The position numbers were made by a program, and so were the translations under genes. From Castanea sativa (taxonomy: Eukaryota; Streptophyta; Magnoliopsida; Fagales; Fagaceae): a stretch of 64,000 nt of DNA. Positions 23,923-36,419 of the stretch are shown in pieces (the first letter of the stretch is position 1; the number at the start of each line of letters is the position of its first letter). A model generated the notes under the pieces. It was not told the origin of the DNA. It searched no databases and saw nothing but the letters and a program-made list of their open reading frames with translations. The stretch spans positions 8,655,282 through 8,719,281 of the forward strand of contig NC_134016.1 of assembly GCF_040712315.1 (NCBI RefSeq), in the 5' to 3' direction.

Positions 23923-26911
23923 CAGGGTGGCTCAACGAATTTAGGAGCCCTAGGCGAAAACTTTAAATGGAGCATTTTATTATATTTAATTATAATTTCA
24001 TATATTTTTTTCAATTAAAATTTATTTTTCTTACTTTTTGAGAGGTAAAATTACTAATTAAATTTTTGCATTCAAATTCCGCTAACATTTCCTTTTCAAT
24101 TGATATTATGGCTAATCCACTTAATCTTTCTTGTGACATAGTTGATCTTAAATAAGATTTTATTAATTTTAATTTTGAAAAACTTCTTTTTACGGAAACA
24201 ACTGTAACAAGTATAGTTAGTAATATTCTGAAAGCAATATATGCATTTGGAAAAGATTCTAGCCTCTTTATATAATTTAGTACATTAATTGGAGAGTTTT
24301 CATTTATTTGCAAAATTTCTTTTAAAACTTTTAGTTCTGAAAATAAATCTAAGCCATCAATATCGGAATAAGTTTCATGTGTGAGAAAACATTCAAGATT
24401 AAGACAATTATTTTTCAAACTATCATCATCTAGTGATTTTAGTTTTTCAAAATTAAATAAAAAACCAAAAATATTTTCATATATTTGAAATTGTTCAAAC
24501 CTACTTTCAATTGAAGAAATAGTTTGATCTACTATATATAAAAAATAATTAATTCTAAAATATTCTTCAGCAGATTGTGTTGTCTCATCATTGACATTCT
24601 CATCAAACTGTTTCTTCCTACTAATTATACGTTTTTCACAAAATATAGGCTCTATTTCCATTTTGGTTGCAATTTCTTTAGATGAATTCATAACAGATGT
24701 AAATCCATCTTCTCTATATTTTTTTTAAAAAGACATGAGACCTTTTAATTGATCTATAGCAACATCAATATGCATGTCTTTCGATTGTAAATTTTTATTA
24801 ACATAGTTAACAGCAAATAATATGTCATACCAAATAGTCATAGCTAGCAAAAACTCAAAACTTTCAATCTCATATGTTGCTAAACAATCAGCTTCACTTT
24901 TTGTTTTGGGATCTTTACTTGTTTTTGCCAATTGTAACAAAGCATCTCTTATTTCTATTTCTAGAACTTGAAATTTTATTGCTTTCACACTTTCAATTCG
25001 ACTTTCTCCATGTGTTTGTGACAATGGCTTAAGAGTTAAACCTGTCACATTATCTTGTAAAAATTTTCATCGCTTTGTGGAAGAAAAAAATAGTGTGTAT
25101 ATAAGTTGTACTACTCCAAAAAAAGATATAGCATTAGGACAAAAATTAGCCATATCACATAGGACAAGGTTGAGATTATGACAACCACATGGCGTGTAAA
25201 ATGCTTTAGGATTTATATCAAGAATTCTTTTTTCTACCCCTTGTTTTTTCCCTTTCATATTAGACCCATTATTGTATCCTTGTCCACGTACATCATTAAT
25301 ATCAAGTTCAAGATTTTTTATTGCATTTATAATTTCATTGAAAAGACCTTTTCTAGAAGTATCATCTACCTTTAAAAATTCCACAAAATGTTCGTCTATT
25401 TTTATCGGACTTACTGAAATATCCACACATCTTAGTATGAGAGTCATTTGTTCTTGATGACTTACATTGGGGGTACAATCAAGTATAATTGAAAAGTATT
25501 TTGCTTCTTTAATCTTTTTTATAATTTTACTTTTAATTTCATTTGCTAATAATTGTATCACTTCATTTTGTATATTATGTCCAAGATAATGATTATGGAT
25601 TGCACCATGTTGAATACGTTGAACATGTTCTTGCATTATTGGATCAAATTCTGCAATCATTTCAATTATACTTAAAAAATTTCCGTTATTTTCTTGATAG
25701 ATCTTTTCGTTTTTTCCTCGGAATGCCAAATTATTTTTACCAAGATTTTTTATCACCGCTATTATTCTTAATAACACTTTTTTCCAATGATCTTTCTCTT
25801 TCTTAATTTGTTCTTGGACATTTCTATCAATTGTTTTATTCTTCAACAATCTTAGTTCTAAATCAATCCAAGTATTCATATTAGTAATATGCTCATTGGT
25901 TGTTTCGTGATTTTTAAGAATAGAACTAATATTTTTCCAATTCTTAGTTCCTCCATTAGCTAGTTGATTTGTATTAGATTTTGAATTAAACAACTTGCAA
26001 CAAAAACAAAATACTTTATCTAGGTCTTTCGAATACACTAACCATATTCTATCATGTTTCTCCCCATTTGGTAATTTTCGAATATAATGCGTAGTAGAAA
26101 AATGTCTAGAGTTCTTATCTATAGGAAAGTTTAGATCATCAACTCTTATTGGACCATTTTCTACTAACAAATCTCTTAATTTTATATCAATAGTTTTCCA
26201 TTGACTTGGACCAAAAATATTTGTAGGAATATAATTAGGTTGATCATTAATATTTTCACTCTCCTCTAAATTATTTTGAGCTTCATTATCAAGAATGGTG
26301 ACATTACATGTTTGAACATTATCATGACCACCTTCATTATTATCATTTTGTTGTATATTTTCATTATCTTCTAACTCTTTTTTATGAAATTCTTGTTTAT
26401 TTATGAAACCTTCACTCAAATTTTCTGCAAGATTTTGTTTTTTACTAGTAATAAATTTGTCCATACCTCCTTTTTGAGATTCAATTAGTTCTTCTCTTTG
26501 TCTTTTTTTTTTTTTTTAGTTTTTCATATCCAGATAGATATTTTCTAGTAGACATTTGTAATTAAAAACTATTTATGAATAAATGAAACACAATTTATAA
26601 TAAAAAAATTACAATTTAACTAGAATAATATAAATTTAATGTATAAAACAATTGAACTTGGTTTATCAAAAGCACAATTGTAGTTTTACTTAATATGAGC
26701 ACTTTACACTTTAAACCTGCACAAAAAAATTAAAATTAATATTAATACAAAGTAAATTATTCTAAATTTATAATTTTGTTATCAATACTCTTTTTTTTTT
26801 TTTGTAACAGTAAACCTTTTTTTTAGCAAGGACTCAACTTGATCCACTAAGACTAAGACCAGCCCCTCCATGGCTCCATCCCACTAAATCTGATCTTATT
26901 TCTTTAAAAAA

Positions 26912-26942
<31 letters not shown>

Positions 26943-27809
26943 CAAAGCAAAACATGTAAGACTTCTCTAAGACTTCTAGAGAAGTCTTACACGTTTAACT
27001 CTTTAAGTGGGCGGTGGGCCCATTGATGGATTGACCAATGACCATTTGATTCTATAGCCTTCTAGACAAATCTAAATTTAAGAGAACAAATAAAAAAAAA
27101 AAAAAAAAGTAAAGAGTTGCAGCAACTAAACTAAAGTTTGGCCAAAACCCAAAAAGAAGAAAAAAAAAAAAAAAAACCCAGCAGGCAACCAGCAGCAAAC
27201 TCCTCTACAAAAAAAAAAAAAAAACAGCAAACCATGAAGAAGACGAAAGAGGCAAAGAAAGAGAAAACAAGAAACGAACCTGAAATGAAGATCTGTGAAC
27301 ACACCAAGTCTATTGCCAACACCAATTGATGAGTAAGCCAACTAAAAAGAGTTTTTTTTTTTAGAATGAATGAAGATGGAGAGAGTCAAAGAGTGAAGAG
27401 TGTTTTTTTTTCTTCTTTTTTTCGTCCTTTTCTTATTTGTCTCTTCTTTTAATTTTCTGCCTTTTGTAATCTTTTTTTCTGCAAACTAAAGATTTCTACC
27501 TTTTGTAACCATTTCTTCTGCAAGCTAAAGATTTAGTGATGGGATTAGCCTTCATGTCACTTCAGAGAAATGGGCCTTTTTTTTTTTCTTTTCTTTTTGC
27601 TTCAGATGAGAACTGCAAACCCAAAGATTTGGTGATGGTGATGGATTACTCTTCATGTCACTTCAGCCTTTTTGCTTTGTGAGAAACGGCTTTTTTTTTT
27701 ATAGATGAAAAACCAATATTATATAATATATTATTATTATTGGAGGCCCCTTTTACAAGTGGGGGCCTTAGGCGGCGGCCTAAATCGCCTATAGATTCAA
27801 CCGGCACTG
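23923..27809 (-). mobile_element. hAT transposon, 3887 bp, with perfect 8-bp target duplication
   Basis: It starts CAGGGTGGCTCAACG and ends GGTT-type sequence CCGGCACTG; the reverse complement of the right end begins CAGTGCCGG, giving short degenerate inverted ends of CAGNGNNGG type. CTAATTGA is duplicated at 23915-23922 and 27810-27817. Joining the flanks restores the thaumatin-like 3' UTR as seen behind gene 2. The element carries a transposase frame on the minus strand (24011-26464) with two stop codons, and about 1.3 kb of A-rich leader. Confidence 0.93.
24011..26464 (-). pseudogene. hAT transposase (TTF zinc finger type), two nonsense codons
   Basis: One continuous minus-strand frame of about 817 codons, interrupted only by a TGA at 25067-25069 and a TAA at 24725-24727; no frameshift is visible. 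In order it has an acidic N-terminal region, a TTF-type zinc finger (about residues 85-165, with VFCFCCKLF), a DUF4371-type core (SIILDCTPNVSHQEQM, CGCHNLNLVLCDMANFCP) and a C-terminal hAT dimerisation region (VSVKRSFSKLKLIKSYLRST). This is the common plant class often annotated as zinc finger MYM or TTF-type hAT protein. With two stops it should not make transposase, though the element could respond to enzyme from elsewhere. Confidence 0.9.
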
Positions 27810-27896
27810 CTAATTGACAAGAAATAAAATCATGATCCTTTTTTTTTTTTTGGTAATAAAATGAGTAATGTTACGGACACAACTTGAGATGATCAC

Positions 27897-28564
27897 TGAT
27901 AAGGATAGTCTTGCGGTTAGCCCTTGACGAAAAGAAAGGCGACAGATACGATGAGGTCGTCAGCTTTACTCTTGAAGCTACCTTCTCGAAGAGCTTACGA
28001 CTCCACTTCGTAGCTGACGGCATCAAGCTGAAGCGAATAATCTGACGACGTTGAGCTGAAGGGTGTAAGCTAATGGCATAAAGCCGACGACAGTAAGCTA
28101 AGGATGTTAAGCTTAAGGGTAGTAAGTTGAAGAGGATAAGCTGAAGGGACAATCTATCCATAACTTTACCTGATCTCCACACATGCGTGTATAAGGAAAA
28201 TCTTGCGCTACACGCTTAACCCTAATTAAGGAGACTCCTATAAGGAAAAGAACTCTAGGATATACGCAGGATCCACGAGTTACTCTCCTAGAAGGAAAAG
28301 ACGTCTTGACCAAGGTATGGATGTCAACCCCACACTACTATAAATACCCCCAAAACCCTCACAAATCAAGGTACGCATAATTCACCCCAACTCTGGCACT
28401 CTAGGGTTGCGCCAAAAAAGATTTTCTCTAACTTAACCGTCGGAGGGTATTTGGCCGGTACTACACCGGTACTCCTCTAAAGATCTTCAGCTTTTGTATT
28501 GTGCAGGTTCTCTTCAGAAGTACGTGAGGACCATGTGGCTTACTGACGATTTTCGGCATCATCA
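27897..28564. mobile_element. Solo LTR, 668 bp
   Basis: It begins TGATAAGG and ends GGCATCATCA, flanked by ATCAC (27892-27896) and ATCAT (28565-28569), a 5-bp target duplication with one change. The unit II copy has the uninterrupted site (GATGATCACAGTATTAGC near 21017-21034). Inside are a TATAAATA at 28339-28346 and a string of AAGCTGAAG-type short repeats (about 28010-28150). Confidence 0.75.
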
Positions 28565-28569
28565 ATCAT

Positions 28570-28903
28570 AGTATTGGCTAATAATGGATTGTTTGAACAT
28601 GTTGAAGTACTTCACTCATCTTTGAAAGCAGGGCATGGTTTAAATCCTGAAATTAAAGGTTTTAACATTGTTCAAAAATTTTATTAGCTTCAACCGTACT
28701 GATTTGCAATGGAATGTTTCTACCTGATGAAAGAAGTTGGATGCGAATTGAACCAGACAAGTCATCCTTTAAAATAATAACTGGCTTAGAATCAAATGGA
28801 GAGACAGAATTTTCAGCTATGGTAAGGCAAGACGCTCAAATGTATTATGGTGAATATCTCAAGTTTGTTGAGGAGGAAGAGATTGTGGTGAGCAATAATT
28901 GAC
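28570..28903 (+). pseudogene. PPR-type gene fragment, unit III copy
   Basis: Same fragment as 21025-21356. Here the tail is open for 62 codons (MFLPDERSWMRIEPDKSSFK to EEEEIVVSNN and stop), but the preceding helix-repeat text lies in another frame and the fragment has no start or upstream repeats. Two TGA codons of the unit II copy are sense here, so the copies decayed separately. Confidence 0.45.
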
Positions 28904-29941
28904 TTTATAGGATAAAGTGTACGGTTATGTCCTGGAAAGAGGATGTGCTAAAATCACACTTTCTTACATGAAGGAAAAGTATTACCTACATCTATGGCAA
29001 AACCAACTTTTGTTAAATCACCAATTCTTCAAATGTTTAAATTATTAGGAAATTATGAATTTTAGTCACTTAACCATAATTTTAACACTCTTCCTGAGCT
29101 CAAACTCTTTTTTAATAGGTGGGGCCTAACACGTGGGATTTTTAACATTTTAAATGGGAGTTAGAGCAAAGACAGGAATAAATTACCAATTCTCTCAAAA
29201 GTTTAAGCTACTAGAAAATTGTGAATTTAACCACTTAATTAAACATAATTCTAACTGTTCTCATCTCTGTAAAACATTTTGGAGAAGCATTGAAGTTTCA
29301 CAGAAAGGACAGATTGGCACTAATCACTCTTTATTTTTGACTAAGAGAATCAATCACTTAATACATGCTTAACAACTATAAGCTAGAATAAGGAGAAGCT
29401 GTTATCTTACTTCCATTGAAACAATACAAACTATGAGTTATTTATTTATTTAATATCCGTTTTGATAATGGTTCTTGCTATTTACATGTGCCATTTATGC
29501 TATCCACTATTGTCATGACCAATAAGAGAGATGGGAATTTCTTAAATAGTTTGCCTCGTATGAAATGGCTTGTGTATTGGAGGTTGTGATAATTACAAAA
29601 ATGAGTGTCTAGCTGGGAGCTTAAGCTGCCTATATATCCATGCATGTTAATTCCATTTCTGTTTCAACCAGGGGCAAACAGCCAGTGACTTTTACCTTTT
29701 CATTTATACTTGGAATTTCTTCCAAAGAATGCATAATTTGGAACAACATTTGTTACCTTGTTTCCATTTCTTGTGTCTGCAATTATTAGTTACATAAATA
29801 CCATGTTTGAGCACTCTCTTGTAGGTGAGAAGTGAGATTGCTAAATTAATAATACCTTTCTCGATCGCGTATATATAATAGAAAATTATTGTAAGGTAGC
29901 ATCAAGAATCATGGCACACCGAAAAATAAACATCCATCCAT
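28904..29941. other. Duplicated spacer block, unit III copy
   Basis: Non-coding; matches 21357-22023 and, from 29262, 8150-9310. It holds the empty site (29520-29528) for the Mutator-like element at 8437. Confidence 0.6.
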
Positions 29942-32900
29942 TGTTAGGATTAGTGCCCTAAAATCCTATTGTACGATGTTCTGTGTATGATATTATGTAT
30001 GACATTATGTTATAAATAATGAAATTATTTTATTATCTAAAATAATGGTAACATGAATATTTGGATATTATCATATAGTCCTTGAGATGTATAGTATATG
30101 ATTTATGTGATTAGTCCCAGAAGATATAAATCACAAGTTCTTTGTAAACTTAAAACCTTAGTTCATAGTCGGTGATGTAATTGGACGTTTTATCTGTGAA
30201 GACTATAACGTGTCAACTAAGATGGTTTGTCTTGATCATGGAAGTGGAGACTTCTAGTTGATATGTTGATGTGTCTTAAGTGTATAAGACATATTGAACT
30301 AGACCGCTATGAAATTAATTATTCTATTAACAATTGTCAACTGAATAATAAATCTCACGACTTTAACTTACATAACCTCTTAATCCTGAGAGGATAGTGA
30401 ACCCGATCATGAAATATGGGTTGCTTTGATATATCAGGAGTGAGATCTAATTCAACGGTTAAAACCTCAGTATGTTGGGAAGTCATACGTAGTGCTAAAG
30501 GAACACATATCTTCAAGATGAAATTTATAGTCTCTTTGTAGATTAGCAACAATTGGTGAAGATTTATACAGTTAGGCGCAAGATGCGACAATCAGCACTC
30601 CAATAGTGCCGATTGGCCCATCATTCCAACAATCCTTGTTCTGCCCAGTTTTGTGATTTTGATCTTATTTTACTCAAATTTTGCTTTATTGAAGGTCCCT
30701 ACACAGTAAGATTTTTCAAAATTTACATTGATTGTTGAACTAGGGGCATTCGGCCATGCCTCATTCATTTTCAAAAAGAAAAGAAAAGAAAAGAAAAGAA
30801 AAAAGATCATCATCATCATCTTTTCAAAAAAAAAAAAATCAAGATTTCTAGAAATCATGCATCCATTTCTAAACTAGGGTCATTTGGTCATTCCTCATCC
30901 ATTTTGAAAAAAAGAAATCATCTTTTCCTTAAATATCAAGGTTTTCAAAAATCATGCATCAATTTGCAAACTAGGGGCATTCGACCATGCCTCATTCATT
31001 TTCAACAAAACAAAAAAGAAAGAAAGAAAGAAAAAAGATCATCATCATCATCTTTTTTTTTTAAATCAAGATTTCCAAAAATCATGCATCCATTTCTAAA
31101 CTAGGGGCATTCGGCCATGCCTCATCCAGTTTGGAAAAAAAAAACTTTTTCCTCAAAAGTCAAGGTTTTCAAAATCATGCTTTAATTTGTAGACTAAGGG
31201 CATTCAGCTATACCTCATTTAGGTAAGATCACCCATGTCAAAATCTGTCAGGTAAATTCAAACATTTGCATCACAAAGCTTCATTAGGTAAACTCTAAAC
31301 CTTTTTCGATCAAGTTCTTACAAGAATAAGTCCATACATATCAAAGTCATCAAATGCAAAGATCAAAGAGTGGTAGTTCATAAGTTATACAAGTTAACTG
31401 ACTAGATGTCAACTCTTATTTTTCTTACAGGAAATAAAAAGGAAAAATCTCCTGAGTTTCAATTTTCAAAGGACAAATCTCCTAACAAAATTTCAAAAAT
31501 CATTAGGAAAATTTCAATTTTCCTTAAATTTCAAGGTTTTCAAAAATCATGCATTAATTCACAAACTAGGGGCGTTCAACCATGCATCATTCATTTTCAA
31601 AAAAAAAAAAAGATCATCATCATCATCTTTTTTTTTTTTTTTAAATCAAGATTTCCAAAAATCATGCATCCATTTCTAAACTAAGGACATTTGGACATGC
31701 CTCATCCATTTTGAAAAAAAAAATTTATTTTTTCCTCAAAAGTCAAGGTTTTCAAAATCTTGCTTTAATTTGCAGACTAGAGGCATTCAGCTATGCCTCA
31801 TTTAGGTAAGATCACCCATGTCAAAAGTCAGGTAAATTCAAACATTTGCATCACAAAGCTTCATTAGGTAAACTCTAAACCTTTTTGGATCATGTTCTTA
31901 CAGGAATAAGTTCATACATATCAAATTATCAAATGCAAAGATCAAAGAGTGGTAGTTCATAAGTTATACAAGTTAACTGACTAGAAGTCAACTCTTATTT
32001 TTCTTGCAGGAAATAAAAATGAAAAATTTCTTGAGCTTCAATTTTCAAAGAACAAATCTCCTAACAAACTTTCAAAAGGATAAATCTCCTAAAATAAAAT
32101 TTTCAAAATGACAACTTTCCTAAAAAAAAAATTCAAAAGGATAAATCTCCTAAAACATTTTTCAAAAAGGATAAATCTTCTAAAACATTTTTTTTTTTTC
32201 CAAAGGGAAAAATCTCCTGAACAAATTTTCAAAGGATAAATCACCTGAACAAATCTTCATAAAAAGAAAAATCTCCTGAACAAATCTTCAAAATGACAAA
32301 TTTCCATGAACACATCTTCATAAAAGGAAAAATCTCTTGAACAAATTTTCAAAAGGAAAAATCTCCTGAATAAATCTTCAAAAGAACAAATCTCCATGAA
32401 CACATCTTTATAAAAGGAAAAATTTCCTGAACAAATCTTCAAAAGGAAAAACCTCTTGAATAAATATTCGAAATGCAAATCTCCATTGATAGGCCAAGAA
32501 TGTATTGACCCCTTTGGTAAATCAATTAATTAGCCAAGTGAATTAATTAGATTCAATTACATGCAATAAGCGTGGTAGCACAAACAAATCACCAACTATG
32601 TTAAATGCAATGAAAAATAAATTTGGCACAGTTGATTTGTTTACGAATGGCGAAAACCACCGAGGCAAATCATACGTAGTGCTAAAGGAACACTATGTTG
32701 GGCAGCCACACATAGTGCTAAAGGAACACTTATCCTCAAGATGGAATTCGAAGTCTCTTTGTAGAGATATATAATATTCCCTTGAGATAAGTTTAGTGAG
32801 TTTGGTTATTCAGAGTGTTAGGCCTAACCACTTTAGTAAAAAGTTACTAAAGTTTATATTTTATGAAATTTGATTTCATAAATATATATGAATAACTTAA

Positions 32901-33570
32901 AGGATTAAACCGGGTACTCAAGGATCAAGAGGTAATAATTTTCAAAATGGCAGTTATATATTATGATTTTATATTACTACAAATATTTTAATGAAAGGAT
33001 TAATTGTTTAGATAATAAAGTTTTGGAATTTAATTTTATTAATAAAATCTAGAGTGCAATTATATTTATATAGTGATATTAAATATAATTAATAGTAACT
33101 TTGGGTTTGTTAAAAGTTGACAGATAATCCCGAAGCTCATTGGAGCTAGAGTTTTAATTGTCCCTTTGGTCCCATTCCAAGTCACACACTAAAACCCAAT
33201 TAAATAATCAGTTGTTTATTTAATAAGAGTTATTGAATAAAATAACTGTCTTTTGACAGTTAAAAAAAACATATGTACAATTAAAGGAGAAATGTACAGT
33301 TTTCTCTAAACACATTCTTTCTTGAACAAGTGTGTACATAATTGATTGAGAAACCACACATCTTAGGCATATGTGGAATTAGGGTGAAGATTGAAGGTCT
33401 TCCCAAGTTCGAACTTCTTTTGTTTTGAATGACACTGCATCAACGTACGCCTTTCTATTCTTTGTTTCTAAAATTCTAGATAATCCATTTTATCTCACAT
33501 GAATGAAGTAGATACTTGTGTTGCTTCCACTATATATTTTGTATGAGTTGTAAAACCAATTATTCTAACA
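29942..33570 (+). mobile_element. Copia-type solo LTR split by a later 2.1-kb insertion
   Basis: It begins TGTTAGGATTAGTG and ends TATTCTAACA, flanked by a perfect 5-bp duplication TCCAT (29937-29941 and 33571-33575). The two LTR parts, 29942-30542 and about 32690-33570, together match the 5' LTR at 48376-49756. Unit I has the empty target at about 9307-9320. The segment around AGTGCTAAAGGAACAC is present on both sides of the interruption, so the second event duplicated some LTR sequence. Confidence 0.82.
30543..32689. repeat. Expanded repeat insertion within the Copia LTR
   Basis: It contains the GGGGCATTCGGCCATGCC module at least twice (30543-31437 and about 31500-32010) and the AATCTCC minisatellite (31438-31500, 32010-32480), then about 200 bp of unrelated A/T-rich sequence. 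Its left edge starts ATTAGCAACAATTGGTGAAG. The repeated minisatellite yields antisense frames rich in FSFYEDVF/FEDLF words that are repeat artefacts and not genes. Confidence 0.6.
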
Positions 33571-33575
33571 TCCAT

Positions 33576-33777
33576 ATATATTCTAAAAAAGCATTTGACC
33601 TTTTTTTTTTTTTTTTTACTTTTTATAAAATCAAAGCATTTAACTTTTTTTAATCTCATGAGATTTTTCTACATAAATTCTTGTCGATCTCCTCACAAAT
33701 TTCTACATTATAATTAATTTATAATTTCTTTTGAATTTAATTTATCTATTTAAAGTTAACGGAACAATTCAATTCAA

Positions 33778-33825
<48 letters not shown>

Positions 33826-34371
33826 GAAGTCTCTATTTGTGCTTTTTTTTTTTCAATATGGTTTACGGTTATGGAAGAAAATGGATTTCTTTATTTTCCA
33901 GATTTTGGGCAAGAGGGACTTTTTGTGTTTTACAAACTTATTGGTTTTGATTATGTTCGACAATTTTTTTGAGTACGTGTTTGTTTTGAAAGAACATATT
34001 GATTTTCTTGTGAAATTTTTTAATGTCCAAAACTATTGTAAAGGGAAAAAATGTTTTTTTTTGCTTTTTGTGATTTGTAAATTTTAGAATATTTATTTTA
34101 AAATTTTAAAGTTATTTATTATATGTAACAGTTTTTTTTTTGTTTTTGAAATGTTATTATATGTAATAGTTAAATTTATATGTTATAATTTAATTGAACG
34201 AACTAATGTATGTGCTAAGCTCACTTCACAGCCAACAAGGATTTTTTATTAAAAGAAGAGACGCTAATCAAAATGAACTTCTAATGTTAGAAGTGTGAAT
34301 CTAGATTTCGGAACATTAATGAATAGAATCAAAATGACCCCAAATTTAGGGGTGTGATTTGTAATTTACTC
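33576..34371. other. Duplicated spacer, unit III copy
   Basis: Non-coding; homologous to 9316-9955 and then 11150-11440. It includes a CT array (33781-33823). The direct repeat 9960-10880 and following sequence of unit I are missing here. Confidence 0.55.
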
Positions 34372-34379
34372 CTTTGAAA

Positions 34380-34853
34380 TAGGGGTGTGCATGGGTCAGG
34401 TTGGGTCGGGTTGAGGGGATTTTTTGACCCAACCCACCATAGTGGGTCAAAAAAAATTCAACCCAACCCAACCCAATTTGGGGTGTGATTTGTAATTTAC
34501 TCCTTTGAAATAGGGGTGTGCATGGGTCAGGTTGGATCGGTTTGAGAGGATTTTCTGACTCAACCCACCACAGTGGGTTAAAAAAAATTCAACCCAACCC
34601 AACCCACATGGGTTGGGTTGGGTTGAACCCATGGGTTAGACAAATTTATTATTATTATTATTATTAATAAATTGAGTAGAAAAAAATATAAATATATTAA
34701 AAAAATCAAAGATTAATATCAATGTAACTCCTTAAAAGCAAACAATACTAATGACTAAATAACAATAGTAATTTACTAGAGTTTGTGTGAACTAATTGGC
34801 ATTTATATAGGATTGGGTTGGGTTGGGTCGGGTTGAACCCATGGGTTGGACAA

Positions 34854-34916
<63 letters not shown>

Positions 34917-35114
34917 ATTGAGTAGAAAAAAATATAAATATAAATATATTAAAAAACTCAAAGATTAGTATCAATGTAACTCCTTAAAAGCAAACAATAC
35001 TAATGACTAAACAACAATAGTAATTTACTAGGGTTTGTGTGAACTAATTGGCATTTATATAAGATAGGAAGAGTTGGTTATTTTTTAAAAATTTATTAAC
35101 TATATAATATATTT

Positions 35115-35155
<41 letters not shown>

Positions 35156-35340
35156 TATATGGGTGGGTTGGGTTGGATTTGGCGGATTTGGAATTTTATG
35201 ACCCAAACCCAACCCGACTCGCTACCAAAAAATTTTTTGTAACCCAACCCAACCCACCAAGGCCTAAAAAACCGACCCAACCCGGCAGGTTGGGTTGGGT
35301 TGGGTTGGGTTGGTTTTGGCGGGTTGGCTGCACACCCCTA
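34380..35340. mobile_element. hAT-type MITE, internally expanded
   Basis: Inverted ends TAGGGGTGTGCA and TGCACACCCCTA, and an 8-bp duplication CTTTGAAA at 34372-34379 and 35341-35348; unit I shows the plain site near 11440. The interior is full of GGGTTGGGTTGGG / CCAACCCAACCC. It contains two tandem duplications: one of about 136 bp that re-copies host flank, target and left end (second left end near 34511), and one of about 220-245 bp around a TTA microsatellite (34857-34916). Confidence 0.8.
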
Positions 35341-35460
35341 CTTTGAAATATTTGAAACTTTATATTCAAAATTACTTATTTAAATATTAAAAAAAATATA
35401 ACAAATTACCAAATTTACTATCACATTGAAATATTATTTTATTTTATCCTTTTTTTTTAT

Positions 35461-35641
35461 GAATAATGTTAGAGATACAAACTTTTTTACAAAACATTTT
35501 ACAAACTGCTGATATAGTGAGTGTTTATTGGTAAATAAAAGGTGATGTTAATGGTGGGCTTAGTTGAAAACCAATAAGAAGTTGTCCACATCAACGGTTT
35601 CTAAAAATGTTGTAAAATAATTTATGGCTGTAGCATTGCTC
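35461..35641. mobile_element. Mutator-like MITE, 181 bp
   Basis: The ends GAATAATGTTAGAG and, reverse-complemented, GAGCAATGCTACAG. The flanking 9-bp repeat is TTTTTTTAT against TTTTTTTCT (8 of 9, low complexity). It is absent from the matching place in unit I (around 11556-11585). Confidence 0.6.
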
Positions 35642-36164
35642 TTTTTTTCTTATTAGTTTTTTATACAAGGAAGTAGTATGTATATACTAAGAAATAGTAG
35701 GAGAGATATTTCCAGAGTCCAGCCAAATATCATCACTACTATAAAGAATATATTGCTCACAAATCTTCCCAATTGTAAAAGAAAATTAATACTAACAAGT
35801 AACAAAGATTAAAACAAAATCAGAAATCAAACTGACACGAAAGACAACTGCCCACAAATCAGAAAAAAGAAAAACATTGAAATAACAAATTTCTTGAAAT
35901 TAAATTCAATTTCTGAAACCAAATCTTCTTGGCTTAACATCTAGAGTTAAATTTGGATCCCCACCATAAAATAAAATTAAAAACTAAAAACTAAAAAATA
36001 TCAAACTATCACAAAATGCTACTTGTGGCGGGCCAAAATTAGCAATATAGATTTCAACCTCGCACAATTAATTTATAGAGATGGAATACCAATCAACCTT
36101 ATTTACCATTTTTTTAACAAGTCTATAAAGTGATGTTGGAATGGTTGCTTGATATATATAAGTC

Positions 36165-36345
36165 GAGTAATGATAGGACCACATAATTCCCCACAACTTT
36201 TTGCCACAACTTGCCACGTGGCAAGTTGTGATTGGCAAAGGTGTGTCCCCACATGACCCACCATCACACCTTTGCCAATCACAACTCGCCACGTGGCGAG
36301 TTGTGACACAAAGTTGTCGAAAATTATGTGTCCCAAGCATTACTC
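36165..36345. mobile_element. Mutator-like MITE with near-perfect hairpin
   Basis: A perfect 9-bp duplication ATATAAGTC lies at 36156-36164 and 36346-36354. The ends are GAGTAATGATAGGACC and, reverse-complemented, GAGTAATGCTTGGGAC. Almost the whole element is an inverted repeat around a loop of about 19 bp near 36250. Each arm holds a CCACGTGGC palindrome. Confidence 0.85.
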
Positions 36346-36419
36346 ATATAAGTCAGGTAAAGCGAAACAACATGTGTTTGGAATTAATACAACAATGCTC
36401 CTTTGTTTTAGGCCAAGGT

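Noticed and set aside
25178..25806. Plus-strand frames of 61-87 codons
   Set aside because: Antisense shadows of the hAT transposase.
32257..32478. 73-codon frame of repeating Phe/Glu/Asp-rich words
   Set aside because: Produced by the AATCTCC minisatellite read in antisense.
34792..34974. Poly-Asn frame
   Set aside because: Reading of the TTA microsatellite inside the MITE.
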